A stretch of DNA of 64,000 nucleotides from Hymenobacter sp. J193 (GTDB lineage Bacteria > Bacteroidota > Bacteroidia > Cytophagales > Hymenobacteraceae). A model generated the notes under the pieces. It was not told the origin of the DNA. It did not search any database and worked only from the letters and a program-made list of their open reading frames with translations. Made by a program: the position numbers and the translations under genes. The first letter of the stretch is position 1, and each line of letters opens with the position of its first letter. Below are positions 35,661 through 44,658 of the stretch, one piece after another. Location: positions 1,888,001 to 1,952,000 of the forward strand of contig NZ_JAJONE010000001.1 in the NCBI RefSeq assembly GCF_024700075.1, given 5' to 3'.

Positions 35661-36140
35661 ATGAAAATCCGCACCGGCTTCGGCTACGACGTGCATCAGC
35701 TGCGCGAAGGCCTGCCCTTCTGGCTCGGCGGCATCCAGGTACCGCACACCCACGGCGCCCTCGGCCACTCCGATGCCGACGTGCTCATCCACGTTATCTG
35801 CGACGCGCTGCTGGGCGCGGCCAACCTGCGCGACATCGGCTTCCACTTCCCTGATACCGACCCACAGTACAAGGGCATCGACTCCAAGCGGCTGCTGGCC
35901 GAAGTGATGCGCCTGCTGCGCGAGCGGGGCTACACCATCAGCAACATCGACTCCACCATCTGCCTGGAAGCGCCCAAGGTCAACCCGCACATTCCCGAAA
36001 TGCAACGCGTGCTGGCCGAGGTTATGGGCATCGAAGCCGATGACATCAGCATCAAAGCCACGACCACTGAAAAGCTGGGCTTCGTAGGCCGCCGCGAAGG
36101 CGTAGCCGCCTACGCCTCGGTGCTCATTGTGCAGGGTTGA
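35661..36140 (+). CDS. ispF: 2-C-methyl-D-erythritol 2,4-cyclodiphosphate synthase
   Basis: Fifth step of the MEP isoprenoid pathway: cyclises CDP-ME 2-phosphate to MEcPP with release of CMP. 159 residues, the family length. Metal ligands are in GYDVHQL (Asp8, His10) and GHSDADVLIH (His ~42). The nucleotide-binding tail ATTTEKLGFVGRREG (~133-147) is complete. A homotrimer in the cytoplasm. The start is ATG 35661; a longer form from 35631 begins in the promoter-like TACCTTGG. No other MEP genes are adjacent. The 302-base gap before it contains the efflux promoter and an AT-rich tract (tatatatttttttac). Confidence 0.95.
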   Translation: MKIRTGFGYDVHQLREGLPFWLGGIQVPHTHGALGHSDADVLIHVICDALLGAANLRDIGFHFPDTDPQYKGIDSKRLLAEVMRLLRERGYTISNIDSTICLEAPKVNPHIPEMQRVLAEVMGIEADDISIKATTTEKLGFVGRREGVAAYASVLIVQG

Positions 36141-36284
36141 ATGGTTGAACGGCTAAATGACTGAGTTTGTCATGGCGAGCATTTAGCGCCTCAAACCATC
36201 CAGCCAGAAAACCATCCGGCCCTTCACTCGTGCAACCATTCAACGAAAAACCCATCTAACAAAAAACGCCTCACCCCCTCTCAC

Positions 36285-37970
36285 ATGAAACTACCCTTCC
36301 TAGGCGCGCTGCTGCTGGCCGGGGCCTGCACCACGGCTGCCGTGGGCCAGCAGCCGGAAAACAAGCGCAAAATCAAGGTAAAGCGCAAAGTCAAAACCGA
36401 ACAGCCGGCCGCCACTACCGAGCCGGTCGCAGCTCCCGCTGCCGCTGCTCCTGCCGACTGGGCCCGCCAGTACGGCCAGACCATCACCCAGGCCGACCTG
36501 CGCCAGCACCTCACCGTGCTGGCCTCCGATGCCTACGAGGGCCGCGAAACCGGCGAGAAAGGCCAGAAAATGGCTGCCGACTACATCAGCAACCGCTTCA
36601 AGGAGCTGGGCCTGACGGGGGCCGTGCAGGGCTCCGACAACCCCTACCTGCAGCAGTTCACCATGCTGCGCTCCAGCTGGAAAGACGGCGCTACCCTGAA
36701 AGTGGGCAGCCAGAGCTTTGCCTGGCTGCAGGATTTCTACGGCTACGGCTCCTCGCCCTTCCAGCAGGCCACGGTGGTACAGCCGGTGTTTGCGGGCTAC
36801 GGCATCGAGCAGGAGGGCTACTCCGACTACGCCGCCCTGGGCGACGTGAAAGGCAAGGACCTCATCATTATGACCGGGGAGCCGATGAAAGACGGCAAGC
36901 CGCTGCTGGGCAAGGACGGCCAGCCCAGCAAATGGGGCATGGACTACCGCGGCAAAGCTACCGTGGCCACCCAGAAAGGCGCTCGGAGCGTGTTCTTCGT
37001 GAGCTTCAACCCCAACGACAACTTTCAGAAAACGGCCGCCCGCTTCGGTCCTTACCTGAAAAAGCCCACCATCACCTTCGCCGATAAGCCCTCGGACCGC
37101 GTGGCCACGTTCTTCGTGTCGCCGGCGGTGGGCTACAAGCTGCTGGGCACCACGGCCGCTGGCGTAACCAAGTACACCGATGCTACCGCCGCCGGGGGCA
37201 AGCCGCTGAAATCAACCTTCAAGCCGGCGAAGTTCACCATCATGGCGCCCAAAGACCAGCAGCCCTTCACCACCGAAAACGTGCTGGGCTTCCTGGAAGG
37301 CTCGGATAAAAAAGACGAAATCCTGGTGGTTTCGGCCCACTACGACCACATTGGCATCATCGATGGCGAGGTACACAACGGGGCCGACGATGACGGCTCG
37401 GGCACGGTGTCGGTGCTGGAGCTGGCCGAGGCCTTTACTAAAGCCAAAGCCGAAGGCCACGGTCCGCGCCGCAGCATCTTGTTCCTGACGGTGACGGGTG
37501 AGGAAAAGGGCCTGTTGGGCTCGGAGTACTACACCGACCACCCTATCTTCCCGCTGGCTCAGACGGTGACGGACCTCAACATTGACATGGTGGGTCGCAC
37601 CGACAAGGGCCACGAGGGCAAGGGCGACTACGTGTACGTTATCGGTTCCGACAAGCTTTCCTCGGAGCTGCACGCGGCCCTAGAAAACGCCAACAAGCAG
37701 TACGTGCAGATGGACCTGGACTTTCAGTTCAACGACCCGCAGGACCCGAACCGCTTCTACTACCGCTCCGACCACTACAACTTCGCCAAGCACAAAATCC
37801 CGGTAGCTTTCTTCTTCAACGGGGTGCACGACGACTACCACGGACCCAAGGATGAGGTAGACAAAATCGAGTTTGCCAAGATGGAAAAGCGCGCCCAGCT
37901 GGTGTACTATCTGGCCTGGGATATTGCTAACCGCGAAAACCGCCCCGTCGTCGATTCCAACAAACCGTAA
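36285..37970 (+). CDS. M28 family metallopeptidase, copy 1
   Basis: Secreted zinc aminopeptidase-like protein, 561 residues, with a signal peptide (LGALLLAGACTTAAVG). A PA-type lid domain occupies ~100-320 and the M28 catalytic domain the rest. Zinc ligands and catalytic residues are visible: HYDHIG (~351), GADDDGSG (~368), the glutamate in TGEEKGLLGSEYY (~408), the aspartate in DLNIDMVGRTD (~432) and the histidine in YRSDHYNFAKH (~500). Probably periplasmic or on the surface. A close paralogue follows (38142-39801), so this is a tandem pair. It may degrade extracellular peptides for nutrition. Confidence 0.93.
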   Translation: MKLPFLGALLLAGACTTAAVGQQPENKRKIKVKRKVKTEQPAATTEPVAAPAAAAPADWARQYGQTITQADLRQHLTVLASDAYEGRETGEKGQKMAADYISNRFKELGLTGAVQGSDNPYLQQFTMLRSSWKDGATLKVGSQSFAWLQDFYGYGSSPFQQATVVQPVFAGYGIEQEGYSDYAALGDVKGKDLIIMTGEPMKDGKPLLGKDGQPSKWGMDYRGKATVATQKGARSVFFVSFNPNDNFQKTAARFGPYLKKPTITFADKPSDRVATFFVSPAVGYKLLGTTAAGVTKYTDATAAGGKPLKSTFKPAKFTIMAPKDQQPFTTENVLGFLEGSDKKDEILVVSAHYDHIGIIDGEVHNGADDDGSGTVSVLELAEAFTKAKAEGHGPRRSILFLTVTGEEKGLLGSEYYTDHPIFPLAQTVTDLNIDMVGRTDKGHEGKGDYVYVIGSDKLSSELHAALENANKQYVQMDLDFQFNDPQDPNRFYYRSDHYNFAKHKIPVAFFFNGVHDDYHGPKDEVDKIEFAKMEKRAQLVYYLAWDIANRENRPVVDSNKP

Positions 37971-37975
37971 CTTCC

Positions 37976-38003
37976 GTGCTTCGTGCGTAGTGCCTGGTGC
38001 TTC
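37976..38003. repeat. degenerate heptamer array, inverted orientation
   Basis: GTGCTTC, GTGCGTA, GTGCCTG, GTGCTTC, read on the minus strand as NNNGCAC units. It forms an inverted pair with the array at 38101-38135. Confidence 0.5.
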
Positions 38004-38020
38004 GTATGGCAAGAGTAACC

Positions 38021-38051
38021 AAACGGCGGCCCGCTCCTGCGGCCGCCGTTT
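38021..38051 (+). terminator. terminator-like hairpin between the M28 genes
   Basis: AAACGGCGGCC / GGCCGCCGTTT stem, 11 bp perfect, with a 9-base loop. It lies inside the region flanked by the inverted heptamer arrays. There is no long T tail, so efficiency is uncertain. Confidence 0.55.
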
Positions 38052-38100
38052 GCGTGCGCAGCCGAACGAGGTAGAGACTCATACTTGCGTAGCTGCTTTC

Positions 38101-38135
38101 TAAGCACGAGGCACTACGCACAAAGCACTAAGAAC
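38101..38135. repeat. degenerate heptamer array (NARGCAC-type)
   Basis: TAAGCAC, GAGGCAC, TACGCAC, AAAGCAC, TAAGAAC: five 7-base units just before the second M28 gene. It mirrors the array at 37976-38003. Confidence 0.5.
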
Positions 38136-38141
38136 TTCTCT

Positions 38142-39801
38142 ATGAAAAACCTGTACCGTTACGCGCTGGTGCTGGCCCTGGCTGGCCCGGCGGCGCTGCC
38201 GGCCGCTGGCCAAGGCAAAATCAAAGTGAAAGTGAAGTCCAAAGGCGAGCAGCCGGCGGCATCTGACGCCCCGCCCACCGACTGGGCCGTGCAGTACGCC
38301 CAAGCCATTGACGCAGCCGATCTGCGCCGCCACCTTACTGTGCTGGCCTCCGACGCCTACGAGGGCCGCGAAACCGGTGAGAAAGGGCAGAAAATGGCCG
38401 CCGACTACCTCAGCAACCGCTTCAAAGAGCTGGGCCTCACGGGGCCGATGCAGGGCTTTGCCAATACCTACCTGCAGCACTTTACCCTGGAGCGCACCCG
38501 CTGGAATGGCACGCCTACGCTCCTGGTAGGCAAGCAGCCCTTCGTTTGGAAGCGCGACTTCTACTCCACCAGCTTCGTCGCCGTTCCTGCAGGAAACCAC
38601 CGTGCAGCCAGTGTTTGCGGGCTACGGCATCGAGCAGGAGGGCTACTCTGACTACGCCGCTTTGGGCGACGTGAAAGGCAAGGACCTTATCATCCTGACC
38701 GGGGAGCCGATGAAGGATGGCAAATCGGGGCTGCCGGCCGTGGCGGCGGGCGGCAAGGCCTTTGTGCCCAGTACCCGCAGCAAGGTGGCGCTGGCCACCC
38801 AGAAAGGTGCCCGCAGCATTTTTTTCGTGAACCTCGATACGGCCGACTACCGCAAGAACCGGAACTTCGTGCTGCCTTACGTGGAGCAAGCCCGCATGAA
38901 TATGCTGAGCCAGGAGGCTCCTGCGCCCCGTACCAGCTACTTCTTTGTGTCGCCGGCGCTGGGGCAGGCGCTGCTGCACACCTCCGCCGAAAAGCTGGCT
39001 TCTTACCGCGACGCCACGGCCGCTGCCCGCCAGCCGTCAGCCTCCCCCTTCAAGCCTGCAGCTTTCACCATTAAAGCGGCCCGCAAGCAGGAAACCTTTG
39101 CCACTGAAAACGTGCTGGGCTTTCTGGAAGGCTCCGACAAGAAAGAGGAAGTGCTGGTGATATCCTCGCACTACGACCACCTGGGCATCAAGAACGGCGT
39201 GGTGTACAACGGTGCCGACGATGACGGCTCGGGCACGGTAGGCGTGCTGGAGTTGGCCGAGGCCTTCACTAAAGCCAAAGCCGAGGGCCACGGCCCACGC
39301 CGCAGCATTTTGTTTTTGACGGTGACGGGTGAGGAACAAGGCCTGTTTGGCTCCGAATACTACACCGACCATCCGGTGTACCCGCTGGCGCAAACCATTG
39401 CCGACCTGAACATGGACATGATTGGCCGCACCGACAAGCAGCATGAGGGCAAGCCCGACTACGTTGACCTGGTGGGCTCCGACAAGCTTTCCTCCGAGCT
39501 GCACGCCATCAGCGAAGCCACTAATGCCAAGTACACCAAGCTGGAGCTCGACTACCACTACAACGACCCCAAAGACCCCGAGCGGGTGTACTACCGCTCC
39601 GACCACTACAACTTCGCCAAGCACAAAATCCCGGTCATCTTCTACACCACCGGCGACCACGCCGACTACCACCAGCCCACCGACGACGTGGAGAAGATTG
39701 AGTTCGAGAAGCTGCAGAAGCGGGCCCAGCTGGTATTCTATACCGCCTGGGAGCTGGTCAACCGCGACCAGCGCATCGTCGTCGATTCCAACAAGCCGTA
39801 G
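38142..39801 (+). pseudogene. M28 family metallopeptidase, copy 2, frameshifted
   Basis: Tandem paralogue of the preceding peptidase with the same signal peptide style (MKNLYRYALVLALAGPAALP), PA-like lid and M28 domain. Zinc and catalytic motifs are HYDHLG, GADDDGSG, TGEEQGLFGSEYY and YRSDHYNFAKH. Frame one runs from ATG 38142 and frame two continues to 39801. Around 38574-38575, ACCAGCTTCGTCGCC has one T too many: without it the protein reads SSPFLQETTVQPVFAGYG, matching the paralogue. About 552 residues if intact. Probably a single-base assembly or sequencing insertion. Confidence 0.82.
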
Positions 39802-39810
39802 CGCAATCGG

Positions 39811-40197
39811 TTACTGGCTCAGGGCCAGCAGCGCGGCTTCCGACAACTCCCAGCCGCGCTGCTGGCAAAACTGCAGGAAGGCCCGCCTGATGGCCGCCGA
39901 AGATGGGATAAAGCTGTAGCTGGCTTGGTTGGCTGAGTTGAAGTAGATGGCCACGCGCTCCTGCCGCAGCCAGCCGGCGGGCCGGTAATCAACCCGTTTG
40001 ATGGCCGTATATTCGTACGTGCTGGCCGTTACTACCTTTATTTCCAGCCGATCGGGGTAGAGCACCAAACGCGGGTTTATGTCGTTACGCGAATTACCCG
40101 GCAGGAAACCCCAGGTCAGAAAGCTTCCCTGAATTTCATCGACGGGCAGCGGAAAGCCTTCGGGCGGCAAGGGGTCGGGAATGTGGGAGAAGGCCAC
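39811..40197 (-). CDS. hypothetical protein
   Basis: 128 residues, unassigned, no signal peptide. The middle alternates beta-strand-like stretches (NPRLVLYPDRLEIKVV, EYTAIKRVDYRP, ERVAIYFN), suggesting a small PH-like barrel. The C-terminus is a helix (AAIRRAFLQFCQQRGWELSEAALLAL). It is convergent with the second M28 gene and divergent from lutB. The start is ATG 40197, 45 bases from the lutB start, so the two promoters overlap. No function can be proposed. Confidence 0.65.
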   Translation of the reverse strand: MAFSHIPDPLPPEGFPLPVDEIQGSFLTWGFLPGNSRNDINPRLVLYPDRLEIKVVTASTYEYTAIKRVDYRPAGWLRQERVAIYFNSANQASYSFIPSSAAIRRAFLQFCQQRGWELSEAALLALSQ

Positions 40198-40241
40198 AGG
40201 CGTAAAATGAGGTGGCGGAAACGCGCCCGTAATCTGAGAAA

Positions 40242-41624
40242 ATGCTTACCAAACCTAGTCAATTTCAGCGCGACAGCGAAGCCAAGGCCTTTGACCTGGA
40301 GCACCGGCGCAAGATTCGCTTCAACATTGGCAAGTACAACGCGGCCGTGCAGACGGGCCTGGGCTGGTACCAGGACCACGAGCTGGCGCGGGAGCGGGCC
40401 TCCTACCTCAAGGCCAAAGTCATCAACCACCTCGATGAGTACCTGCTCGAGTTTGAGCGCAACTTCACCGAGCGGGGCGGGCGCGTGATTTGGGCGCAGA
40501 ATGCGGAAGATGCCCTCCACGAAATCGGGAAGATCATGGCCCGCAAGCACGCCCGCACGGTAGTGAAGGCCAAGAGCATGACTACGGAGGAAATCCACCT
40601 GAATTCTTTCCTGGAAAAGAACGGCATCGAGTCCATCGAAACCGACCTGGGCGAGTACATCGTGCAGCTGAACGGGGAGCGGCCCTACCACATCGTGACG
40701 CCGGCCATGCACCTGAGCAAGCAGGACATTGCCGCTATCTTCGTGAAGCACCTCGGCATCAAGCCCACCGACGACGCCCAGGAGCTGGTGCTCACGGCCC
40801 GCCGCCTGCTGCGCCAGAAGTACACCACGGCCGAGGTGGGCATTACCGGGGGCAACTTCCTCATTGCCGACGTGGGTGGCGTGGCCGTAACGGAAAACGA
40901 AGGCAATGCCCGCCTGTCGGCTACTTTTCCCAAAACGCACATTGCCATTGTGGGCATCGAAAAGCTGATTCCCAAGCTGGCGGACCTGGATTTGTTCTGG
41001 CCCCTGCTCAGCACCAGCGGCACCGGCCAGCAGCTCACGGTGTACAACACGGTCTACACCGGCCCGCGCCAGCCCCTGGAAAAAGACGGCCCCGACGAAA
41101 TGTACGTGATACTGCTCGACAACGGCCGCACCACCCTGCTGGCCCAGCCCAACAAGCGCGAGGCACTGCACTGCATCCGCTGCGGGGCCTGCCTGAATGT
41201 GTGCCCGGTGTACAAGAACATCGGCGGGCACACCTACGAAACCACTTACTCAGGGCCCATTGGCTCGGTGATTTCGCCCCACCTGGCGGGCATGGAGGAA
41301 AACAAGCACCTGAGCTTTGCCAGCAGCTTGTGCGGGGCCTGCACCTCGGTGTGCCCCGTAAAAATCAACCTGCACAACCTGCTGCTGCGCAACCGCCAGC
41401 AGGCCGTGCAGGCCGGCTTCACCGATAAGGAAGAGCGCCGGGCCGTGGGCTTCTGGCTGTATGGCATGAAACACCGCTGGGCCTGGGACGCCGCCCCGGC
41501 CGCCGGCAAAAACTGGGTACTCAGCCGCCTGCTGGGCGAAGTAGGCTGGAGCAAGCGCCGCGACGCCCTGCAGATAGCGCCCAAATCATTCCGCCAGCTC
41601 TGGAAAGCCCGGCCTAAGAAGTAA
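40242..41624 (+). CDS. lutB: LutB/LldF-type iron-sulfur protein (L-lactate utilisation)
   Basis: Cytoplasmic LUD-domain protein (460 residues) of the LutABC L-lactate oxidation complex. The LUD domain covers ~60-290, with the TGGNFLIADVGGVAVTENEG region near ~203-222. Two 4Fe-4S ferredoxin-type clusters follow: CIRCGACLNVCPVYK (~309) and CGACTSVCPVKINL (~365). It passes electrons from lactate oxidation towards quinone. The partners lutA and lutC are not adjacent; they may be elsewhere. The start is ATG 40242. The head-to-head neighbour is a hypothetical. Confidence 0.92.
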   Translation: MLTKPSQFQRDSEAKAFDLEHRRKIRFNIGKYNAAVQTGLGWYQDHELARERASYLKAKVINHLDEYLLEFERNFTERGGRVIWAQNAEDALHEIGKIMARKHARTVVKAKSMTTEEIHLNSFLEKNGIESIETDLGEYIVQLNGERPYHIVTPAMHLSKQDIAAIFVKHLGIKPTDDAQELVLTARRLLRQKYTTAEVGITGGNFLIADVGGVAVTENEGNARLSATFPKTHIAIVGIEKLIPKLADLDLFWPLLSTSGTGQQLTVYNTVYTGPRQPLEKDGPDEMYVILLDNGRTTLLAQPNKREALHCIRCGACLNVCPVYKNIGGHTYETTYSGPIGSVISPHLAGMEENKHLSFASSLCGACTSVCPVKINLHNLLLRNRQQAVQAGFTDKEERRAVGFWLYGMKHRWAWDAAPAAGKNWVLSRLLGEVGWSKRRDALQIAPKSFRQLWKARPKK

Positions 41625-41631
41625 GCGGTGC

Positions 41632-42375
41632 TTACCGCTGGTGCATGAGCAGGGCCGTAACGGCGGCTACCACCGGGCCTTTGGTTTCGGGCTGCAGCGT
41701 GGGGTTCAGCCACACCCGGCCGCGCCCCAGCAGCTCCACGGCGGCCACCACCGAGCCATTGGCCCGCACAAACTCGTAGCCGATGGGAGTGCCGGTGGGA
41801 AAGCGCATGGGCTGGCCGTCGCGGCGCATGAGGTGGGCAATGGGCCGCACCGTGAATACTGAGTCGCCGTTGGTAAATGAGCCGGCGGGCAGCTGAAGCC
41901 CACGACCCAGTCCCAGGTGGTTTTCAACCACCAGTTGCCACACCGGCTGGTTGAGGGCGACAATGCTGCTGCGGAACACCTCGTCGCTTTTCAGCGTGAC
42001 GCTGGTGCGGGAGTTGGGGCCGGTAGAGATGCCCAGGTCGTTGTCGCTCATGAAGTAGGCCGACTGCGCCTGCCAGGTGGTTCCCTGTACGGGCTGCATC
42101 ACAAACGACGACTTCTGCCGGACGCGGGTGGCATCAACTCCTACCGATTTGCCCAAGGAATGATTGATCGTGCTACGCCAGCCTTTGTGCACGGAGGCTG
42201 TGCTGAACTCGCCGAACTGATAACTATAGCGAAACCCCTGCTTGCCCGTAACCGGTAGCGGCGTGGTGGCCTGCAGGGCATCGGGAACCTGCATGGCCAC
42301 GCGGCTGGCCGAGCAGCTCGCAAGAAATAATAGCACGGCGGTAACAGCACCAGAGAAAGGCGTAGAGAATTTCAT
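41632..42375 (-). CDS. hypothetical lipoprotein
   Basis: 247 residues with a lipoprotein signal peptide ending LFLASC (cysteine ~21). The remainder has no recognised domain. It contains beta-strand-rich regions such as GFRYSYQFGEFSTA and SSFVMQPVQGTTWQAQSAYFMS, and a hydrophobic C-terminal segment GPVVAAVTALLM. It probably sits on the inner leaflet of the outer membrane or in the periplasm. It is convergent with lutB, eight bases between stops. No operon partner; role unknown. Confidence 0.7.
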   Translation of the reverse strand: MKFSTPFSGAVTAVLLFLASCSASRVAMQVPDALQATTPLPVTGKQGFRYSYQFGEFSTASVHKGWRSTINHSLGKSVGVDATRVRQKSSFVMQPVQGTTWQAQSAYFMSDNDLGISTGPNSRTSVTLKSDEVFRSSIVALNQPVWQLVVENHLGLGRGLQLPAGSFTNGDSVFTVRPIAHLMRRDGQPMRFPTGTPIGYEFVRANGSVVAAVELLGRGRVWLNPTLQPETKGPVVAAVTALLMHQR

Positions 42376-42494
42376 ACAGCAAAGCAGTTGGTTACTCTTA
42401 GGTCTGCGCGAAAATCAGACCAGAAGCTTCAGCTCAACTGTAAAAGCTTTGAGCCGTACAACCGCCCCGTATACTGGCCTTACCTGCTTAGCTG

Positions 42495-43541
42495 ATGCCC
42501 TGGGACTTATTGCTACATGTGTTGGCCTTCGGGGCCGGGGCAGTGCTGGTGCTTATGACGTTGCTGGGTGCTATCCGCTCCTTTGTGCTGCCCCGCAACG
42601 AGTCGGTGCTGATTACGAACTGGCTTTTTCGCAGCATCCGCTACGTGTTCAGCGGGCTGGCGCGGCTGCGCACCACCTACGGCGCCCGCGACCGGGTGAT
42701 GTCGCTCTACGCACCGGTAGCTTTGGTGGCGCTACCGGGGTTGTGGCTGGTGCTGGTGGGCATGGGCTACACGGCCATCTTCTGGGCCTTGGGCGAAGGC
42801 GACCTGGACCGCTGCTTCCGCATCAGCAACAGCTCCTTGTTTACGCTGGGCTCGGAAGAACCCAGCGACCATTTCCTGGCCAACGCCATGTCGTACTCAG
42901 AGGCCGGGCTGGGGCTGCTGCTGGTTACGCTGCTGATTTCGTACCTACCCACCATGTACCAGGCGTTTTCGCGGCGGGAGCTGGTGGTGGCGCGGCTGGA
43001 GCTGCGGGCGGGTGCACCGGCCTCGCCCGTCACGCTGCTGGAGTGGCTGCACCGCACCGGTTCCCTGGCCGACGACGGCGTGCAGTGGGACCAATGGGAA
43101 GCCTGGTTTATGGAGCTGGAGGAAACGCACACCTCCATTGGCATCCTGGCATTTTTCCGCTCACCCCAGCCCGGCCGCTCCTGGGTAATGGCCGCCGATA
43201 TTGTGCTGGACGCCGCGGCGCTGCTGCTCAGCGCTGTCGATGTACCCCGGAACCCGCACGGGGAGTTGTGCTTTAAAGCCGGCTGCATCAGCGTCAACCG
43301 CATCTTCCGCTACTTTGAGGGTGCCAACGCCAACCCAGCCGTAGTTCCTGAGTCTACTATCGAAGAACCTACCAGCCAGGATTTCCGCGACGCCTGCCAG
43401 CAGCTGCGAAAGGCCGGTATTCCGCTGCACGCCAACGAAGCCGCCAGTTGGCACACCTACCAGGAACTGCGCAGCCGCTACCGCCACGCCATCCGCTATC
43501 TGGGCCAGCTCACAATGACGCCGGAGATAAAAGCGCTGTAA
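42495..43541 (+). CDS. putative ion-channel-like membrane protein
   Basis: 348 residues. Three or four N-terminal hydrophobic helices (~5-28, ~75-97, ~135-160) flank a re-entrant-looking loop SNSSLFTLGSEEPSDHF (~112-128). Its TLG motif and position between two helices resemble the selectivity loop of two-TM potassium channels, but TLGS differs from the usual TVGYG/TIGFG. The rest is a large soluble domain with repeated Glu/Trp residues (QWDQWEAWFMELEETHTS). The channel assignment is an inference; the soluble part has no domain hit that I can name. Start ATG 42495. Confidence 0.6.
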   Translation: MPWDLLLHVLAFGAGAVLVLMTLLGAIRSFVLPRNESVLITNWLFRSIRYVFSGLARLRTTYGARDRVMSLYAPVALVALPGLWLVLVGMGYTAIFWALGEGDLDRCFRISNSSLFTLGSEEPSDHFLANAMSYSEAGLGLLLVTLLISYLPTMYQAFSRRELVVARLELRAGAPASPVTLLEWLHRTGSLADDGVQWDQWEAWFMELEETHTSIGILAFFRSPQPGRSWVMAADIVLDAAALLLSAVDVPRNPHGELCFKAGCISVNRIFRYFEGANANPAVVPESTIEEPTSQDFRDACQQLRKAGIPLHANEAASWHTYQELRSRYRHAIRYLGQLTMTPEIKAL

Positions 43542-43555
43542 CTGCCGGGCAGAGG

Positions 43556-44461
43556 TTAGGCGCTTTCCTCGTCGGGCAGAATGTTCACGTCCTGTACCAG
43601 CACCATCTTCTCGATTTCGCGCCCCCGGGTAGTATTAGCCAAGCCGCCCAGAGCTGTTTCCTTGTAGCGGGTTTCCATGCTCTGTCCTACTTCGCCCAGC
43701 GCGGCCACGCACTGATCCACGGGAATTACCGGGTCAACGCCGGCAATGGCAATCTGAGCGGAGCTGAAGGCAATGGCCGCCGCGGAGGCGTTGCGCACCA
43801 CGCAGGGAACTTCTACCAAGCCCGCCACTGGGTCGCACACCAGCCCTAGCATACACTGGATAGTAATGGCCACGGCGGCAAACACATGCTCCACCGATCC
43901 GCCCAGGCAGTACACAATGGCGCCCGCGCCCATAGCCGCCGCCGAGCCCGTTTCGGCCTGACAGCCGCCTACGGCCCCGGCCAGAGAGGCATTCTGCTCG
44001 ATGATGAGGGCAATGCCCGCCGCCACCAGCAGGCCCTCCAGAATCTTGCGGTCGTCCAGCTTATGTAGATCCTGCAGCGTAACGAGCACGCCCGGCAAAA
44101 TACCCGAGGCCCCGGCCGTGGGCGCTGCCACTACCCGACCCATGCACGAATTCACTTCCTTGGCTCCCAGTGCCCGTACAATGAGGTTTTTGAACTCGGG
44201 GGAAAGCACCGTAACGGGCGAAGCCGCAATCTTCTTCGCGCCGTTGTTGATCATGCCGGAGCGGGACGTCATGTCGCCGGTGAGGCCGGTGTGTACGGCC
44301 TCGCGCATCACGTCGTAGGCCCGCTGCAGGCCCGGCCAGATCTGGTCTTCGGTACGACCTTTCTGCTCTATTTCGTAAGCCAGCACGGGCTGGTAAAGCA
44401 GCTCCCCGGTGCTGGCGCAGTGCGCCTGCCAGGAGGCAAAATCAGTGAAAAGAAGTGACAT
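43556..44461 (-). CDS. sdaAA: L-serine dehydratase, iron-sulfur type, alpha subunit
   Basis: Deaminates L-serine to pyruvate and ammonia, using a 4Fe-4S cluster. 301 residues; the alpha-chain signatures are CMGRVVAAPTAGASGILPG (~102-120), GGCQAETGSAAAMGAGA (~166-182) and LVCDPVAGLVEVPCVVRNA (~208-226), which supply the cluster cysteines. The beta subunit (sdaAB) is not next to it, so it may lie elsewhere. It ends 15 bases from the convergent membrane-protein gene. The start is ATG 44461. Confidence 0.92.
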   Translation of the reverse strand: MSLLFTDFASWQAHCASTGELLYQPVLAYEIEQKGRTEDQIWPGLQRAYDVMREAVHTGLTGDMTSRSGMINNGAKKIAASPVTVLSPEFKNLIVRALGAKEVNSCMGRVVAAPTAGASGILPGVLVTLQDLHKLDDRKILEGLLVAAGIALIIEQNASLAGAVGGCQAETGSAAAMGAGAIVYCLGGSVEHVFAAVAITIQCMLGLVCDPVAGLVEVPCVVRNASAAAIAFSSAQIAIAGVDPVIPVDQCVAALGEVGQSMETRYKETALGGLANTTRGREIEKMVLVQDVNILPDEESA

Positions 44462-44603
44462 GGGTGGGGGTGGGATTATCAGTTGCCTGGTTTTAGTTTC
44501 TCAGTCGCCAGCTGTTGGTTGGCTACTGGTTACTGAAACGGATAACTGCTACAGGTGGGTGGGGTGCGAAAGTCGGCAGAAATTCCGGTCTGCTCCCAGT
44601 CAG

Positions 44604-44642
44604 CAAAAAGCCGCCCCCGGCCTGAGGCCAGCGGCGGCTTTA
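44604..44642 (-). terminator. terminator after msrB
   Basis: On the minus strand the stem is AAAGCCGCC / GGCGGCTTT with a 17-base GC-rich inner region, followed by T5. It lies 17 bases downstream of the msrB stop. Confidence 0.75.
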
Positions 44643-44658
44643 CTTAATACGCCATAGG

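Noticed and set aside
36136..36244. 12-bp inverted pair GTTGAATGGTTG / CAACCATTCAAC
   Set aside because: 85 bases apart, with no relatives seen and no clear function; possibly chance or a worn repeat.
42242..43276. 344-codon plus-strand ORF overlapping 42495-43541
   Set aside because: Different frame with Gly/Arg/Ala-rich translation; the 42495 frame has clear membrane helices.
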